Shown one piece after another: positions 1-8,992 of a DNA stretch of 64,000 nt. A program made the position numbers and the translations under genes. Position 1 is the first letter of the stretch, and every line of letters starts with the position of its first letter. The notes below the pieces were generated by a model, which was given only the letters and a program-made list of their open reading frames with translations, did no database searches and had not been told where the DNA came from. The stretch comes from Brevibacterium picturae (GTDB taxonomy: Bacteria > Actinomycetota > Actinomycetes > Actinomycetales > Brevibacteriaceae): contig NZ_LT629739.1 in assembly GCF_900105045.1 (NCBI RefSeq), positions 558,001 to 622,000 of the forward strand, in the 5' to 3' direction.

Positions 1-1397
1 GCCCTCTCCTCGCCGGCGCGTTCGACGGCCAGCTTCGCGGAATCGACTCGGTTGACCTGGCCCATTCCCACTCCGACGGAGGCACCGTCCTTGGCCACGA
101 GTATGGCATTGGACTTCACCGCCCGGCAGGCCTTCCACGCGAATTCCAAGTCGGCCAGAACCTCAGCGGACGCGGCCGTGCCCGCTGCCAGTGTCCAGTT
201 CTCCGAGGCATCGCCGTCGGCCTGGAACGCGTCACGGTCTTGAACGAGGAATCCGCCGGTGATCGGTTTGATCTCCGCGGGCGCAAAATCGACATCGCCG
301 AGTTCGAGCAGTCGCAGATTCTTCTTGCTCGATAGCAGGTCCAGTGCTTCGGCGGAGAACGACGGTGCGGCCAGGCACTCGGTGAAGATCGGCTTTATCG
401 ACGCGGCCAGTTCGACGTCGACCTCGCGGTTGGTTGCGATGACGCCACCGTAGGCGGACAGGGAATCGCATTCGTGGGCTGCTTTGTGGGCGGCTGCAGC
501 ACTGTCAGCCACGGCGATTCCACAGGGGTTGGCGTGCTTGACGATCGCCACCGCGGGACGATCGAAGTCGAAGGCCGCGCGGATCGCTGCATCGGTGTCC
601 GTGTAGTTGTTGTACGACATCGCCTTGCCGCCCAGCAGCGTCGCACCGGCGATTCCACGGGTTCCATCGGAGTACACGGCCGCTGCCTGGTGGGGATTCT
701 CGCCGTAGCGCAGATCGGTCAGCTTCTCCCCCGTCACCCCTGCGAAGGCCGGCTTGCCGGCGACCGACGATGCATCATCGGCTCCGACGTCCTCAGTGCC
801 CGAAGCGAGCTCTGCGGCGAACCAGGAGGCCACGGCCGTGTCATAGGCAGCGGTGTGGGCAAAGGCGCGGGCGGCGAATCCCTGCCTGGCCCCGAGGTCG
901 AAGCCCTGGCCCTGAGCCGCTTCGATCACGGCGGGATAGTCGGCGGGATCGGTGATGACGGAAACGGTCGGATGGTTCTTCGCCGCTGCCCGCACCATGG
1001 ACGGCCCGCCGATGTCGATCTGCTCCACGCAGTCGTCGAAACCGGCTCCGCTGGCCACGGTATCGGCAAATGGGTAGAGGTTGACGATGACGAGGTCGAA
1101 GGGCTCGATTTCGAGCTCGTCGAGCTGGCTCATGTGATCCGACTTGCGCGAATCGGCGAGGATGCCGGCATGGACCCGCGGATGCAGGGTCTTCACCCGG
1201 CCTTCGAGGCATTCGGGGAACCCTGTCAGCTCTTCGACCTTCGTGACCGCAGCACCCGCCTCGGCGATCTTCGCTGCTGTCGAACCGGTGGACACAATCT
1301 GGACACCGGCGGCTTGCAGTCCGCGGGCCAGGTCCTCCAATCCCGATTTGTCGTATACGCTGACGAGCGCTCTCTTAATCGCGCGGGTTCCTGTCAC
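1..1397 (-). CDS. purH: Bifunctional phosphoribosylaminoimidazolecarboxamide formyltransferase / IMP cyclohydrolase PurH (C-terminus outside window)
   Basis: PurH performs the last two steps of IMP synthesis: formylation of AICAR with 10-formyl-THF, then ring closure. About 465 codons are visible; the family is near 520, so only the C-terminal end is missing at the window edge. The N-terminal cyclohydrolase (MGS-like) domain covers about residues 1-200 with [14 protein letters not shown] and a [13 protein letters not shown] segment. The transformylase domain follows with LRYGENPHQ and KHANPCG, which holds the catalytic Lys-His pair. The start is GTG at 1395-1397 with a perfect AGGAGG about 4 bases upstream. 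It lies 49 bases downstream of purN, and both use 10-formyl-THF, so co-transcription is likely. Confidence 0.97.
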   Translation of the reverse strand, partial: MTGTRAIKRALVSVYDKSGLEDLARGLQAAGVQIVSTGSTAAKIAEAGAAVTKVEELTGFPECLEGRVKTLHPRVHAGILADSRKSDHMSQLDELEIEPFDLVIVNLYPFADTVASGAGFDDCVEQIDIGGPSMVRAAAKNHPTVSVITDPADYPAVIEAAQGQGFDLGARQGFAARAFAHTAAYDTAVASWFAAELASGTEDVGADDASSVAGKPAFAGVTGEKLTDLRYGENPHQAAAVYSDGTRGIAGATLLGGKAMSYNNYTDTDAAIRAAFDFDRPAVAIVKHANPCGIAVADSAAAAHKAAHECDSLSAYGGVIATNREVDVELAASIKPIFTECLAAPSFSAEALDLLSSKKNLRLLELGDVDFAPAEIKPITGGFLVQDRDAFQADGDASENWTLAAGTAASAEVLADLEFAWKACRAVKSNAILVAKDGASVGVGMGQVNRVDSAKLAVERAGEER

Positions 1398-1446
1398 AAG
1401 TCCTCCTTGAAGGCTCGATTGCCGTTTCGTGCGGTTGGTGAGTGGG

Positions 1447-2067
1447 TCAGACCGAAGCCGCCGAGGTGGCATATCCGCTGACATGCCGTCCTTCGATGAC
1501 GAGGTCGTGGTGGGCGAGGTGTGCGAGGAGACGGACGAGTTCGGTCCTCTCCTGAGTTTTGATGCGTTCGTGGACCGTGTCTTCTGTATCCGCGTCGCTG
1601 ACGGGAACCGCGAACTGGGTGATGATCGGGCCCGTGTCGACCCCGGTGTCGACAAGGTGGATGGTGCCGCCGGTGATGCGCACACCGTGGGCGAGGGCGT
1701 CTCTGACCCCGTGTGCGCCAGGGAACGCCGGCAGCAGGGCCGGATGCGTATTGATGATCCGGTTGTCGAAGGCTGCGATGAACGCGGGCCCGAGGATCCG
1801 CATGAATCCGGCCGAGATCACCCAGTCGGGTGAGAACTCGGCGACGGCATCGCGCAGGGCCAGGTTCCATTCCTCACGGTTCGCGAAGTCTTTGGGTCGT
1901 GCAACGAAGGTAGGGATCGAGTGCGCTTTCGCGCGGTCGAGAACTCCCGCTGTCTGGGAGTCGGAGCCGACCCCGACGATCTCGACACCATGGTCCGATT
2001 CAGCGAATGCGTCGATGACTGCCTGCGTGAGGGTACCCGAGCCGGATGCCAGAAGAACGATGCGCAC
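1447..2067 (-). CDS. purN: Phosphoribosylglycinamide formyltransferase (GART)
   Basis: PurN transfers a formyl group from 10-formyl-THF to glycinamide ribonucleotide in the third step of purine synthesis. The 206-residue length is normal. The family's catalytic residues fall at the same numbers as in E. coli: Asn106 and His108 in the [11 protein letters not shown] segment, and Asp144 in the [11 protein letters not shown] loop. The N-terminal phosphate loop reads ASGSGT. The start codon is GTG (2065-2067). There is no Shine-Dalgarno, but a TAGAAT hexamer lies exactly 6 bases upstream, which fits a leaderless mRNA. The perM-purN-purH neighbourhood matches the order known from Mycobacterium tuberculosis (Rv0955-Rv0957), here with one extra divergent gene between perM and purN. 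Confidence 0.97.
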   Translation of the reverse strand: MRIVLLASGSGTLTQAVIDAFAESDHGVEIVGVGSDSQTAGVLDRAKAHSIPTFVARPKDFANREEWNLALRDAVAEFSPDWVISAGFMRILGPAFIAAFDNRIINTHPALLPAFPGAHGVRDALAHGVRITGGTIHLVDTGVDTGPIITQFAVPVSDADTEDTVHERIKTQERTELVRLLAHLAHHDLVIEGRHVSGYATSAASV

Positions 2068-2073
2068 AGACCC

Positions 2074-2079
2074 ATTCTA
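2074..2079 (-). promoter_or_regulatory. Probable -10 element of purN, leaderless start
   Basis: On the minus strand TAGAAT is followed by 6 bases (GGGTCT) and then the GTG start of purN. This matches the actinobacterial TANNNT -10 consensus placed so that transcription begins at the start codon. No convincing -35 was identified. Confidence 0.6.
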
Positions 2080-2174
2080 ACGTTTGAATCTTCGACTGTC
2101 GGTCGTGGGCGTCAAGAATGCGGACTCTGACTTCCGTCAAGGCTTTTGTCAGTGGACTGTGACAAACTATCGGT

Positions 2175-2621
2175 GTGACGTCACCAAACAATACTGAAGA
2201 GAAAAGCGCGCCCACTCCAGAAGAGGAGAAGCAGGCCGCGCCCGCTCGCCATGGCCTGGTCCTGATCCTGCTGATCCTCGCCTCGGTCCTGACGTTCACG
2301 TACCCGTTGCCGTTCAAGGTTGCGGCGATCGCGTTCGCCATTGCCGCCGTCGTGTGGTCGATCCGCTATATCATCGCCGTGGTCAGGACGAAGCAGAAGC
2401 GCAATATGTCTCTGGGCATTCTGGGCGGACTGCTCGCCATCTACCTCATCTTCTCGACGATGTCGTCGGTCGTTCTCTGGCCCGTTCAGTCGAAGTATGA
2501 AGAGTGCGTGCGCGATGCCATCACCCAGCAGGCCCAGCTCTCGTGCACGACGGAGTATCAGACTGGTCTTGGCGATTGGTTCAAGCAGCTGACCGGCCAG
2601 GACCTGCCCGGCTCGAACTGA
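2175..2621 (+). CDS. Small membrane protein of unknown function, three predicted TM segments
   Basis: I do not recognise a family. The 148-residue product has a charged, Glu/Pro-rich N-terminus (1-25), then three hydrophobic segments at about 27-43, 46-70 and 79-102, and a polar C-terminal domain of about 45 residues with two cysteines that may lie outside the cell. The start is GTG at 2175 with no Shine-Dalgarno; CAAACT 6 bases upstream could serve as a weak -10 for a leaderless transcript. It is divergent from purN and convergent with the perM-like gene. It sits inside an otherwise conserved perM-purN-purH neighbourhood, so it is probably a lineage-specific insertion. Confidence 0.75.
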   Translation: MTSPNNTEEKSAPTPEEEKQAAPARHGLVLILLILASVLTFTYPLPFKVAAIAFAIAAVVWSIRYIIAVVRTKQKRNMSLGILGGLLAIYLIFSTMSSVVLWPVQSKYEECVRDAITQQAQLSCTTEYQTGLGDWFKQLTGQDLPGSN

Positions 2622-2685
2622 GGCTTCTCGCCTCGCACCTGACCGACGGTGTCGTTGGCGGTCGGCGTCGTCGTCGCTGGTCGGA

Positions 2686-3972
2686 TCAGTCGTCGTCCGA
2701 ATAGTCGGCGCTTCGTTCGTCGGCGATGCGACCGAAGGGTTCTTCGTCCTCGTCGAACCCATCGTCATCAGCCGAACTCGGCCCGCCCTGCATGTCGGAC
2801 AGCCGGGTCAGCACCAGCCCTCCGATCATGCCCAGCCCCAGCCAGGCGGTGATGACGACTGCAGATGTCAGCGCCGAAGGCCCGAATGCAGACAGCCCCA
2901 CCGGCCCCATCGATCCTCGTGCGAAGACCGCAAGGATCTCGAGCACGACGAAGAGTTTGACTGCCGCAACGCCGAGTCCGGCCCAGGACGCCATCATCAC
3001 CTGACGGGCATGATCGCGACCGATGATGACGCTGAGGATTCCGAGCAGGACGAGCAGCGCCGGCGCTGCGTTCGTCCACGCCGGGTAGTCGCCGACGAGC
3101 AGTTGGAGCACCGGAACGTGTGGCACCGGCCCGGCCACGGCGTGGAACACCGAGCTCGGGTCCCCGGCTCCCACGTTCACGCCCGTGCCTGCGATCCAAG
3201 ACAGCGAGGCGAACAGGATCCCCGGCGCAAAGAGAATCTGAATGATGAGCAGGCCGACACCGGCTGACAACGGTGAGCTGTAGACCTGCAGTGATTCGGC
3301 AAGCTCGTCCCATCTCAGCACGATGCCTGTGGCGATGACGAGGGCGGAGAGGAACGCCGACCCCCACAGCAGCCTCTTGACCAGGTGTGCGCCGACGCCC
3401 CATGCATCGTCGTCTAGATCCTGCAGACGCGGGATGTCGTCGAGACCGCGAACCCAGAGATACCCGGCCGCCGAGGCGGACAGGAGCATGAGGGCCAGCC
3501 GGAGGAAGCCCAAGGGTGTCAGCGCCCCGTCCCCGAGCAGAAGTGTCAGCGTGACCAGAGGGCCGCCGTAGACGATGACGTACGTCGCCAACGCGGCGAG
3601 GATCGACTTCCACCAGGATGCGTCGACGCTGTCGATGCCCTCGGCATCTGTTTCTGTGACACCAGCGACCAGACGTTTGGCGCCTGCGGCGAACAGGAGC
3701 CACACGCCCAGTGTGATCAGGCTCGGCGCCAGCGAGAAGTCAAAGCCCATCGTCGAGACACTCAGGCCGTGGACGACTCCCCACAGGGCGAACGCCCACT
3801 CGGGGATGATCGAATACGGCAGCTGTGAGCCGAGTCCGATGAGCCAGAAGACGGTGGCGATGACGAAGGCCGCAGGGACGGTGATGAGGTCGATTCTCAG
3901 TACCTCCATCAGCCCCAGCAGAACAGGATGGCGGCGGGTGCGGGTGTGAGGAGAAGTGTGCATTACTCTCAT
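2686..3972 (-). CDS. PerM-like polytopic membrane protein (DUF6350 family)
   Basis: The 428-residue protein is almost wholly hydrophobic with about nine to ten membrane segments and ends in a strongly acidic tail of about 35 residues (runs of Asp/Glu and Ser after residue 393). Size, composition and position near purN-purH match the actinobacterial PerM/DUF6350 family, which in mycobacteria is needed for persistence and supports divisome stability. The function here is inferred from that. Starts are possible at 3972 (MRVMHTS) or three codons later at 3963; neither has a clear Shine-Dalgarno. It is divergent from the membrane protein gene at 4068. Confidence 0.75.
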   Translation of the reverse strand: MRVMHTSPHTRTRRHPVLLGLMEVLRIDLITVPAAFVIATVFWLIGLGSQLPYSIIPEWAFALWGVVHGLSVSTMGFDFSLAPSLITLGVWLLFAAGAKRLVAGVTETDAEGIDSVDASWWKSILAALATYVIVYGGPLVTLTLLLGDGALTPLGFLRLALMLLSASAAGYLWVRGLDDIPRLQDLDDDAWGVGAHLVKRLLWGSAFLSALVIATGIVLRWDELAESLQVYSSPLSAGVGLLIIQILFAPGILFASLSWIAGTGVNVGAGDPSSVFHAVAGPVPHVPVLQLLVGDYPAWTNAAPALLVLLGILSVIIGRDHARQVMMASWAGLGVAAVKLFVVLEILAVFARGSMGPVGLSAFGPSALTSAVVITAWLGLGMIGGLVLTRLSDMQGGPSSADDDGFDEDEEPFGRIADERSADYSDDD

Positions 3973-4067
3973 TTTCGCTGACGCTGTGCCCGCTTCCTGG
4001 TATTGACCACGCGATTCTTAGCAGCGGGAAGTACAATTGCGCCAGGACACGCTTGTAGACACGAAGG

Positions 4068-5747
4068 ATGCATCCAACGATGAGCAACGGGAACGACGAA
4101 CCGAATCTCCCGCCACCTCCCACGAACCCTCCCGATAACGACAGAACGGGATCCGGTGCGGAGACCCCGGCGGACAACACTGCTGATGAATCGGTGGATA
4201 CAGGCAGCTCCGGTCCGCAGACGCCCGCCAGCGGATCCGAACAAGCTCCGTCCTACCACAACGATCAGGCTCCGCCGTTTCCGGCGAACAATCAGGCCAG
4301 CGGTAACCAGCCTCCTCCTGCGGGCCAGGGCAATCAGCCCGAGCAGCACCAGCCGCCGCGCCCCGAGGTGCAGCAGGCCAACTCGAACCAGCCGCCGCAA
4401 TACAACGGCGGTCAGTACCAGGGCGGCCCGCAGCACAGCGGACCGCAGCAACCTGGCCAGCCCCAGGGCGGGGCCCCCTACCCCGGCGGCCCCTACCAGT
4501 CGGGGCCCGCACAGAATGCGCCCTATCAGTCCGGTCAACCAGGGCCGTACCAGACCGGTTCCGGCCCCAACGCTCAGCGAACAGGTTCGGGCCCGGGACA
4601 GTCTCAGGCGATTCCACAGCCGGCCCCGGCCCCCGGTTTCGCCGGGCCGGCGACGACCGCGACTCGTGCCGATGCCCACCCCGAAAAGAAGAAGAGCAGG
4701 ATGCCTCTCTTCATCGCTCTGGGTTCGGTGGCCCTGGTGGTCATTCTGGTGGCCGTCGGATTCCTCGTCGTCAATACGGTCAATAAGAACAACTACGGCC
4801 CCGACAAGGTTGCCGAAGACTACGTGTCGGCCTTGAGCAAGGGCGACTTCGCGGCTGCCGAGAAGATCGCGCCCTCCCCTCGTCCGGAGGGAACGAACCT
4901 GGACCTCCTGTCGAAGGAATTCACCGAACCCTCCTCGGCGAAGGTCGAGAATGCGAAGGTCGAGTCCTCGAAGGTCGAAGGCGACAAGGGCACTGTCATC
5001 GTCTCCTACGACCTCGACGGCACCAAGTACAACGTCGAGCTGCAGGCGAAGAAGGACGGCAAACAGGACCTGTTCTTCGACAAATGGTCACTCACGGGCC
5101 CCGCGCTCAATGTGATCTCGCTTGATATTCCGGCCACGGACAGTCTCAGTGTCAACGGCAAGGACTACAAGGCGAAGGCAGGGACCACCTCCTTCGCTGT
5201 GTATCCGGGCAACTACGAATTCACGATCCCGAAGAGCAAATGGGTCAGTGAAGCCAAGGACACGGCAGCGGTGAATTTCCCGAAGGCCTTTGCCCCGGGC
5301 GATAAGCCCAGCGAAGAGGAAGTGTCTCCGATGACGCTCAATCTTGATCTCGCACCGACGAGCGCCTTCCAGAAGGAAGTTCAGAAGCAGGTCGAGAAGG
5401 AGCTCAAGAAGTGCTTCGACAACAAGGACATCAAGCCCAAGTGCAAGTTCATCAAGTTCGACCCCACCGAGATCCCCGTCGGCGGCTCGGATAAGAAGCT
5501 GGCCGATCTGGCCAAGAAGGACACCGCCAAATGGGAGATGAAGGACATGCCCAAGGTGAAGGCGGACTTCGGCTCCGGTGACACGAACACCGGTTCGTTC
5601 TTCACCGAGGATCCGGGCAAGTTCGATTTCACCGTGCAGGGTAAGAAGTCCGGTTCGTCCTATTTCTCCAACGGCAACACCCTGTCGGTCTCGGGCAGTG
5701 TGAAGATCGACGGAGACAAGCTCTCGGTCGAGTTCTTCGACTTCTGA
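4068..5747 (+). CDS. Single-pass membrane protein with long Pro/Gln/Gly-rich cytoplasmic region and extracytoplasmic domain
   Basis: The 559-residue protein has three parts. Residues 1-205 are disordered and low in complexity, rich in Pro, Gln, Gly and Asn with repeated YxGGPxQxG-like units. A single membrane segment lies at about 212-238, preceded by a basic stop (KKKSR). Residues 239-559 form a Lys/Asp-rich domain outside the membrane, beginning with a KVAEDYVSALSKGDFAAAEK stretch typical of NTF2/DUF4878-like folds, followed by a PEGA-like beta segment. The layout resembles actinobacterial and TcaA-like envelope sensors, but no specific function can be given. An alternative start four codons downstream (MSNGND) is equally plausible. 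Confidence 0.8.
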   Translation: MHPTMSNGNDEPNLPPPPTNPPDNDRTGSGAETPADNTADESVDTGSSGPQTPASGSEQAPSYHNDQAPPFPANNQASGNQPPPAGQGNQPEQHQPPRPEVQQANSNQPPQYNGGQYQGGPQHSGPQQPGQPQGGAPYPGGPYQSGPAQNAPYQSGQPGPYQTGSGPNAQRTGSGPGQSQAIPQPAPAPGFAGPATTATRADAHPEKKKSRMPLFIALGSVALVVILVAVGFLVVNTVNKNNYGPDKVAEDYVSALSKGDFAAAEKIAPSPRPEGTNLDLLSKEFTEPSSAKVENAKVESSKVEGDKGTVIVSYDLDGTKYNVELQAKKDGKQDLFFDKWSLTGPALNVISLDIPATDSLSVNGKDYKAKAGTTSFAVYPGNYEFTIPKSKWVSEAKDTAAVNFPKAFAPGDKPSEEEVSPMTLNLDLAPTSAFQKEVQKQVEKELKKCFDNKDIKPKCKFIKFDPTEIPVGGSDKKLADLAKKDTAKWEMKDMPKVKADFGSGDTNTGSFFTEDPGKFDFTVQGKKSGSSYFSNGNTLSVSGSVKIDGDKLSVEFFDF

Positions 5748-5778
5748 GTCGAGTCGTCGGCGACGGCAGTCGCTGACC

Positions 5779-7182
5779 TCAGTTCATCGCGGCCCGCACG
5801 GGCGCTGACACTCCGGCTGCCTGTTCGAACCAGGATCCGGCAGCCATCACGAGCTCGTCGGCGAACCGTCGCCCCGAGACCTGTGCACCGATGGTCCGAC
5901 CATCCTTCGTGTAGCCGGCCAGGACGGTCCCTGCCGGCTGTTCTGACATGTTGTAGGGCATGGTGAAGCCGATATGGCCCATCGGTTCGTCGACCTTCGG
6001 GTAGGGCATGGGCTGTTCCGCCGGAAATGCCGCGTCGGGTGAGACCGGCGAGATGACCAGGTCGTAGGCTGCTGTGGCTGCAACGCTGCGACGTCGGATC
6101 TCCTGAACACTGTGGTAGCACTCCATGAGCCGCACCCCCGTGACGTCGGCGCCGCCCTGAGCCCATTGCTGGATGTAGGGCAGGATGAGGGCCTGTTCCT
6201 CGATGGGCAGGGCGCGCAGGTCACTCCACGAACGCACCCTCCAGAACAGGTCCATATCGGTCAGCAGCCCATCGTCGATGAAGGAGTCGAGCGTGTCGAC
6301 CACGGCCCCGGCTCGTGCGAAACGATCGGCAGCCTCGGCGATAGCAGATGCGATCTCCGGGGTGACGGGCTCTCCGCATCCTGCATCGAGCTGGAGCCCG
6401 ATCCGCAGCCCCTTCGGGTCGAAGTCGGGTAGGCCAGCAGGCCCTTCTGCTGCAGATCGGGGAAGGCGGGAGTAGTCACGGTCGTCGGGGGCGGAGATGA
6501 TATCCATCGCAGTCTTGACGTCACCCATGGTCCGCGCCAGGGGCCCAGCGCAGCGGCCCATATACGGCGCGTCGAGCGGGACCCGGCCGAAGCTGGGTTT
6601 GAGCCCGGCCAGTCCCAACCAGGTGCAGGGCAGGCGGATCGATCCGCCGATGTCGGAGCCGATGTGGATGGGACCGTACCCGGCAGCGGCTGCGGCACCG
6701 GCGCCCGCACTCGACCCGCCGGTGGTCAGCGACGGGTCCAGGGGCGAGCGGGTGATGCCGTGCAGGGAGGACACGCCGGAGGAGAGCATGCCCCAGTCGG
6801 GCATGGTCGTCGATCCGACGATGACGGCGCCGGCTTCTTCGAGGCGCTGCGTGATCGGGGCGTCGTGGCTCGACACCGGAACCTCGACCCAGGCGTGGCC
6901 GCTGGGCATCGGAACTCCCCTGCGTGCGACGTTCTCCTTGATCGTGACCGGGACTCCGTCGAGGGGACCCAAGGCTCGGCCCTCACTCCAGCGGCCGGCG
7001 CTGGCTTCGGCCGCGGTCCGTGAGCGGGCGTCGTCTCGGTGGTGGAGAGCGTTGATGACGGGTTCGCATTCGTCCATCCGGTCCACGACCGCGGTGAGGA
7101 CCTCGAGCGGATCGAATTGTCCGGACTCGTAGCCGCTGGTCATGGCGTGTGCTGTGTGGTCGGCAAGCGTGGTGTGGCTCAT
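5779..7182 (-). CDS. Amidase signature family hydrolase
   Basis: The enzyme hydrolyses C-N amide bonds with a Ser-cisSer-Lys triad. Counting from the chosen start, Lys82 (TIKEN), cis-Ser157 (TTGGSSAG) and nucleophile Ser181 (GSDIGGSIR) keep the family's spacing of 75 and 24 residues. The 467-residue length is usual. I chose the ATG at 7180-7182 because AAAGGAC lies just upstream; the open frame extends 45 codons further with low-complexity, non-homologous sequence. It is the last gene of a peptide-type ABC transporter operon, 52 bases after the ATPase gene. The substrate is therefore likely an imported amide or peptide derivative. GatA is unlikely because gatB and gatC are absent. Confidence 0.93.
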   Translation of the reverse strand: MSHTTLADHTAHAMTSGYESGQFDPLEVLTAVVDRMDECEPVINALHHRDDARSRTAAEASAGRWSEGRALGPLDGVPVTIKENVARRGVPMPSGHAWVEVPVSSHDAPITQRLEEAGAVIVGSTTMPDWGMLSSGVSSLHGITRSPLDPSLTTGGSSAGAGAAAAAGYGPIHIGSDIGGSIRLPCTWLGLAGLKPSFGRVPLDAPYMGRCAGPLARTMGDVKTAMDIISAPDDRDYSRLPRSAAEGPAGLPDFDPKGLRIGLQLDAGCGEPVTPEIASAIAEAADRFARAGAVVDTLDSFIDDGLLTDMDLFWRVRSWSDLRALPIEEQALILPYIQQWAQGGADVTGVRLMECYHSVQEIRRRSVAATAAYDLVISPVSPDAAFPAEQPMPYPKVDEPMGHIGFTMPYNMSEQPAGTVLAGYTKDGRTIGAQVSGRRFADELVMAAGSWFEQAAGVSAPVRAAMN

Positions 7183-7234
7183 CTGCCGTCCTTTCTTCTC
7201 GTGCATCTGGCGAGGCCGTGGCGTGGTGTCGGGC

Positions 7235-8992
7235 TCAGGTTGCTGAGGCGAGCGCTCCGGCCAAGCTGGGGGTGGCCGCGATGAGGCTGCGGGTGTAGTC
7301 CTCGCGAGGGTTGGCATAGATGTCCTCGGTCGACCCGGATTCGACGATGCGGCCGTCCTTCATCACGATCACATCGGAGCATAGGTGTTTGACGACGCCG
7401 AGGTCGTGGGAGACGAAGAGCAGGGTCAGGGCATAGTCGTCGACGAGGTCGGTGAGCAGGTTGAGGACCTGAGCGCGCACGGACACGTCGAGGGCGGAGA
7501 CCGGCTCATCGGCGACGAGGATCTGTGGTCGGGTCACCAGCGCTCGAGCGATCGAGATTCTCTGTCGCTGGCCGCCGGAGAACTGGTGTGGGTAGCGCCG
7601 CATTGCCGTGGTGTCGAGATCGACTGCCAGCAGCATCTCCTCCACCCTGGCTAGCCGTTCGTCCCTGGCCATACCGCGGGCGACGAGTGGTTCGGAGACG
7701 ATGTCCTCGACCCTCATCCGGGGATCGAGGGAGGCGAAGGGGTCCTGGAAGACGATCTGGAGATCCTCGCGCAGAGACTTCAGCGCCGTCGAGCTCGCCG
7801 ACTCCACCCGGATGTCACCGACCCTCACTTGGCCCGAGGTTGGTCGATCGAGTCCGGAGAGGATGGTGAGCAGGGTCGATTTGCCCGAACCCGACTCCCC
7901 CACAATGCCGAGGCGCTGCCCGGCCGCGACACTGAAGCTGACGTCATCGAGCGCGCGAACCGGAGATCGGCGACGCAGCAGCAGTCCGCGTGAGCGAAAG
8001 TGCTTCGAGACTCCGCTGACGTCGATGAGAGGTGCGGATGTATCTGTACTCAGGCCCTCCCCCGTCGAGGCGGTCGCCGGCTCGTCCGCGTCGTCCGACG
8101 CAACCTCCTTGCCTGACCCGGCCACGCCGGTCGGGTCCGCTGCCTCGGTCGGTCCTGCGTATGACAGTGCTGTCTTGAGTGTGTAGAGCTTTCCGCGTGC
8201 ATCGGTGGATTCGAGGTCAGAGGAGGCCAACAGCCCGCGCGTGTATTCGTGCTGGGGGTCAGTGAAGATCTGCGCTACACTGCCGGTCTCGACGATGCGG
8301 CCCGCGTACATGACGCTGACCCGGTCACAGACTCCGGCGACGACGGCCAGGTCGTGGGTGATGAACAGCAGTCCCGCCTGCACCGCGGCGACGCGTTCGG
8401 CGATGAGGTCGAGCATGTGCTTCTGCACCGTCACATCGAGTGCGGTGGTCGGCTCGTCGCAGATGAGCAGCCGCGGCGAGTTCGCCAGGGCGATTGCCAG
8501 CATCACCCGCTGGCGTTGCCCTCCCGACATCTGGTGCGGGTACGCGAAGCGGGCACTGGCCGGATCGGGCATGTGCACGCTGGTCAGCAGGTCCAGAACC
8601 CGCCCGGGAATGTCCCCGCGGCGGACCTCGCCGTGGATGCGCAGAACCTCGGCGATCTGGTCTCCGATGCGCATCAGCGGGTTGAGTGCGCTCATCGGCT
8701 CCTGGAAGACCATCGACACGAGGTCCGAGCGCATGCGTGCCAGCGTCTTCTCCTTGGCAGCCAGGACATTGCCGTCGAAGCCCTGCAACGACACGCTGCC
8801 TTCGGCTCGCAGCTCTTCGGGCAGCAGTCCCATCACGGATTGTGCCGTCAGTGACTTCCCCGAGCCTGATTCACCGATGAGTCCGACCCTCTCCCCGGGT
8901 GCCAGGCTCAGTGACACGTCCTGGAGAACCGGTGCCTGCGCGCCGGCCGGGGTGATGGTGAGGTCACGGACCTCGAGCAGGTTCTCATCCAT
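7235..8992 (-). CDS. Fused double ATP-binding subunit of a dipeptide/oligopeptide-type ABC transporter (DppD-DppF fusion)
   Basis: One 585-residue chain carries two complete ABC ATPase domains. The first has Walker A GESGSGKS at 40-47, signature MSGGQRQRV and Walker B LLICDEPTTALD. The second, after a Ser/Thr/Ala-rich linker near residues 275-325, has GESGSGKST, FSGGQRQRIS and ILVADEPVSALD. Both motif sets look intact, so both sites should hydrolyse ATP. The ATG at 8990-8992 overlaps the stop of the permease gene by 8 bases, suggesting translational coupling. The longer open frame (to 9319) would run back through the permease gene and is rejected. Such fusions are common for nickel/peptide-opine transporters in actinobacteria. 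Confidence 0.95.
   Translation of the reverse strand: MDENLLEVRDLTITPAGAQAPVLQDVSLSLAPGERVGLIGESGSGKSLTAQSVMGLLPEELRAEGSVSLQGFDGNVLAAKEKTLARMRSDLVSMVFQEPMSALNPLMRIGDQIAEVLRIHGEVRRGDIPGRVLDLLTSVHMPDPASARFAYPHQMSGGQRQRVMLAIALANSPRLLICDEPTTALDVTVQKHMLDLIAERVAAVQAGLLFITHDLAVVAGVCDRVSVMYAGRIVETGSVAQIFTDPQHEYTRGLLASSDLESTDARGKLYTLKTALSYAGPTEAADPTGVAGSGKEVASDDADEPATASTGEGLSTDTSAPLIDVSGVSKHFRSRGLLLRRRSPVRALDDVSFSVAAGQRLGIVGESGSGKSTLLTILSGLDRPTSGQVRVGDIRVESASSTALKSLREDLQIVFQDPFASLDPRMRVEDIVSEPLVARGMARDERLARVEEMLLAVDLDTTAMRRYPHQFSGGQRQRISIARALVTRPQILVADEPVSALDVSVRAQVLNLLTDLVDDYALTLLFVSHDLGVVKHLCSDVIVMKDGRIVESGSTEDIYANPREDYTRSLIAATPSLAGALASAT

Noticed and set aside
474..1481. A 335-residue open frame on the plus strand
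   Set aside because: It is antisense to purH and gives a Gly/Arg/Val-rich sequence with no recognisable domain; long shadow frames are expected in high-GC coding DNA.
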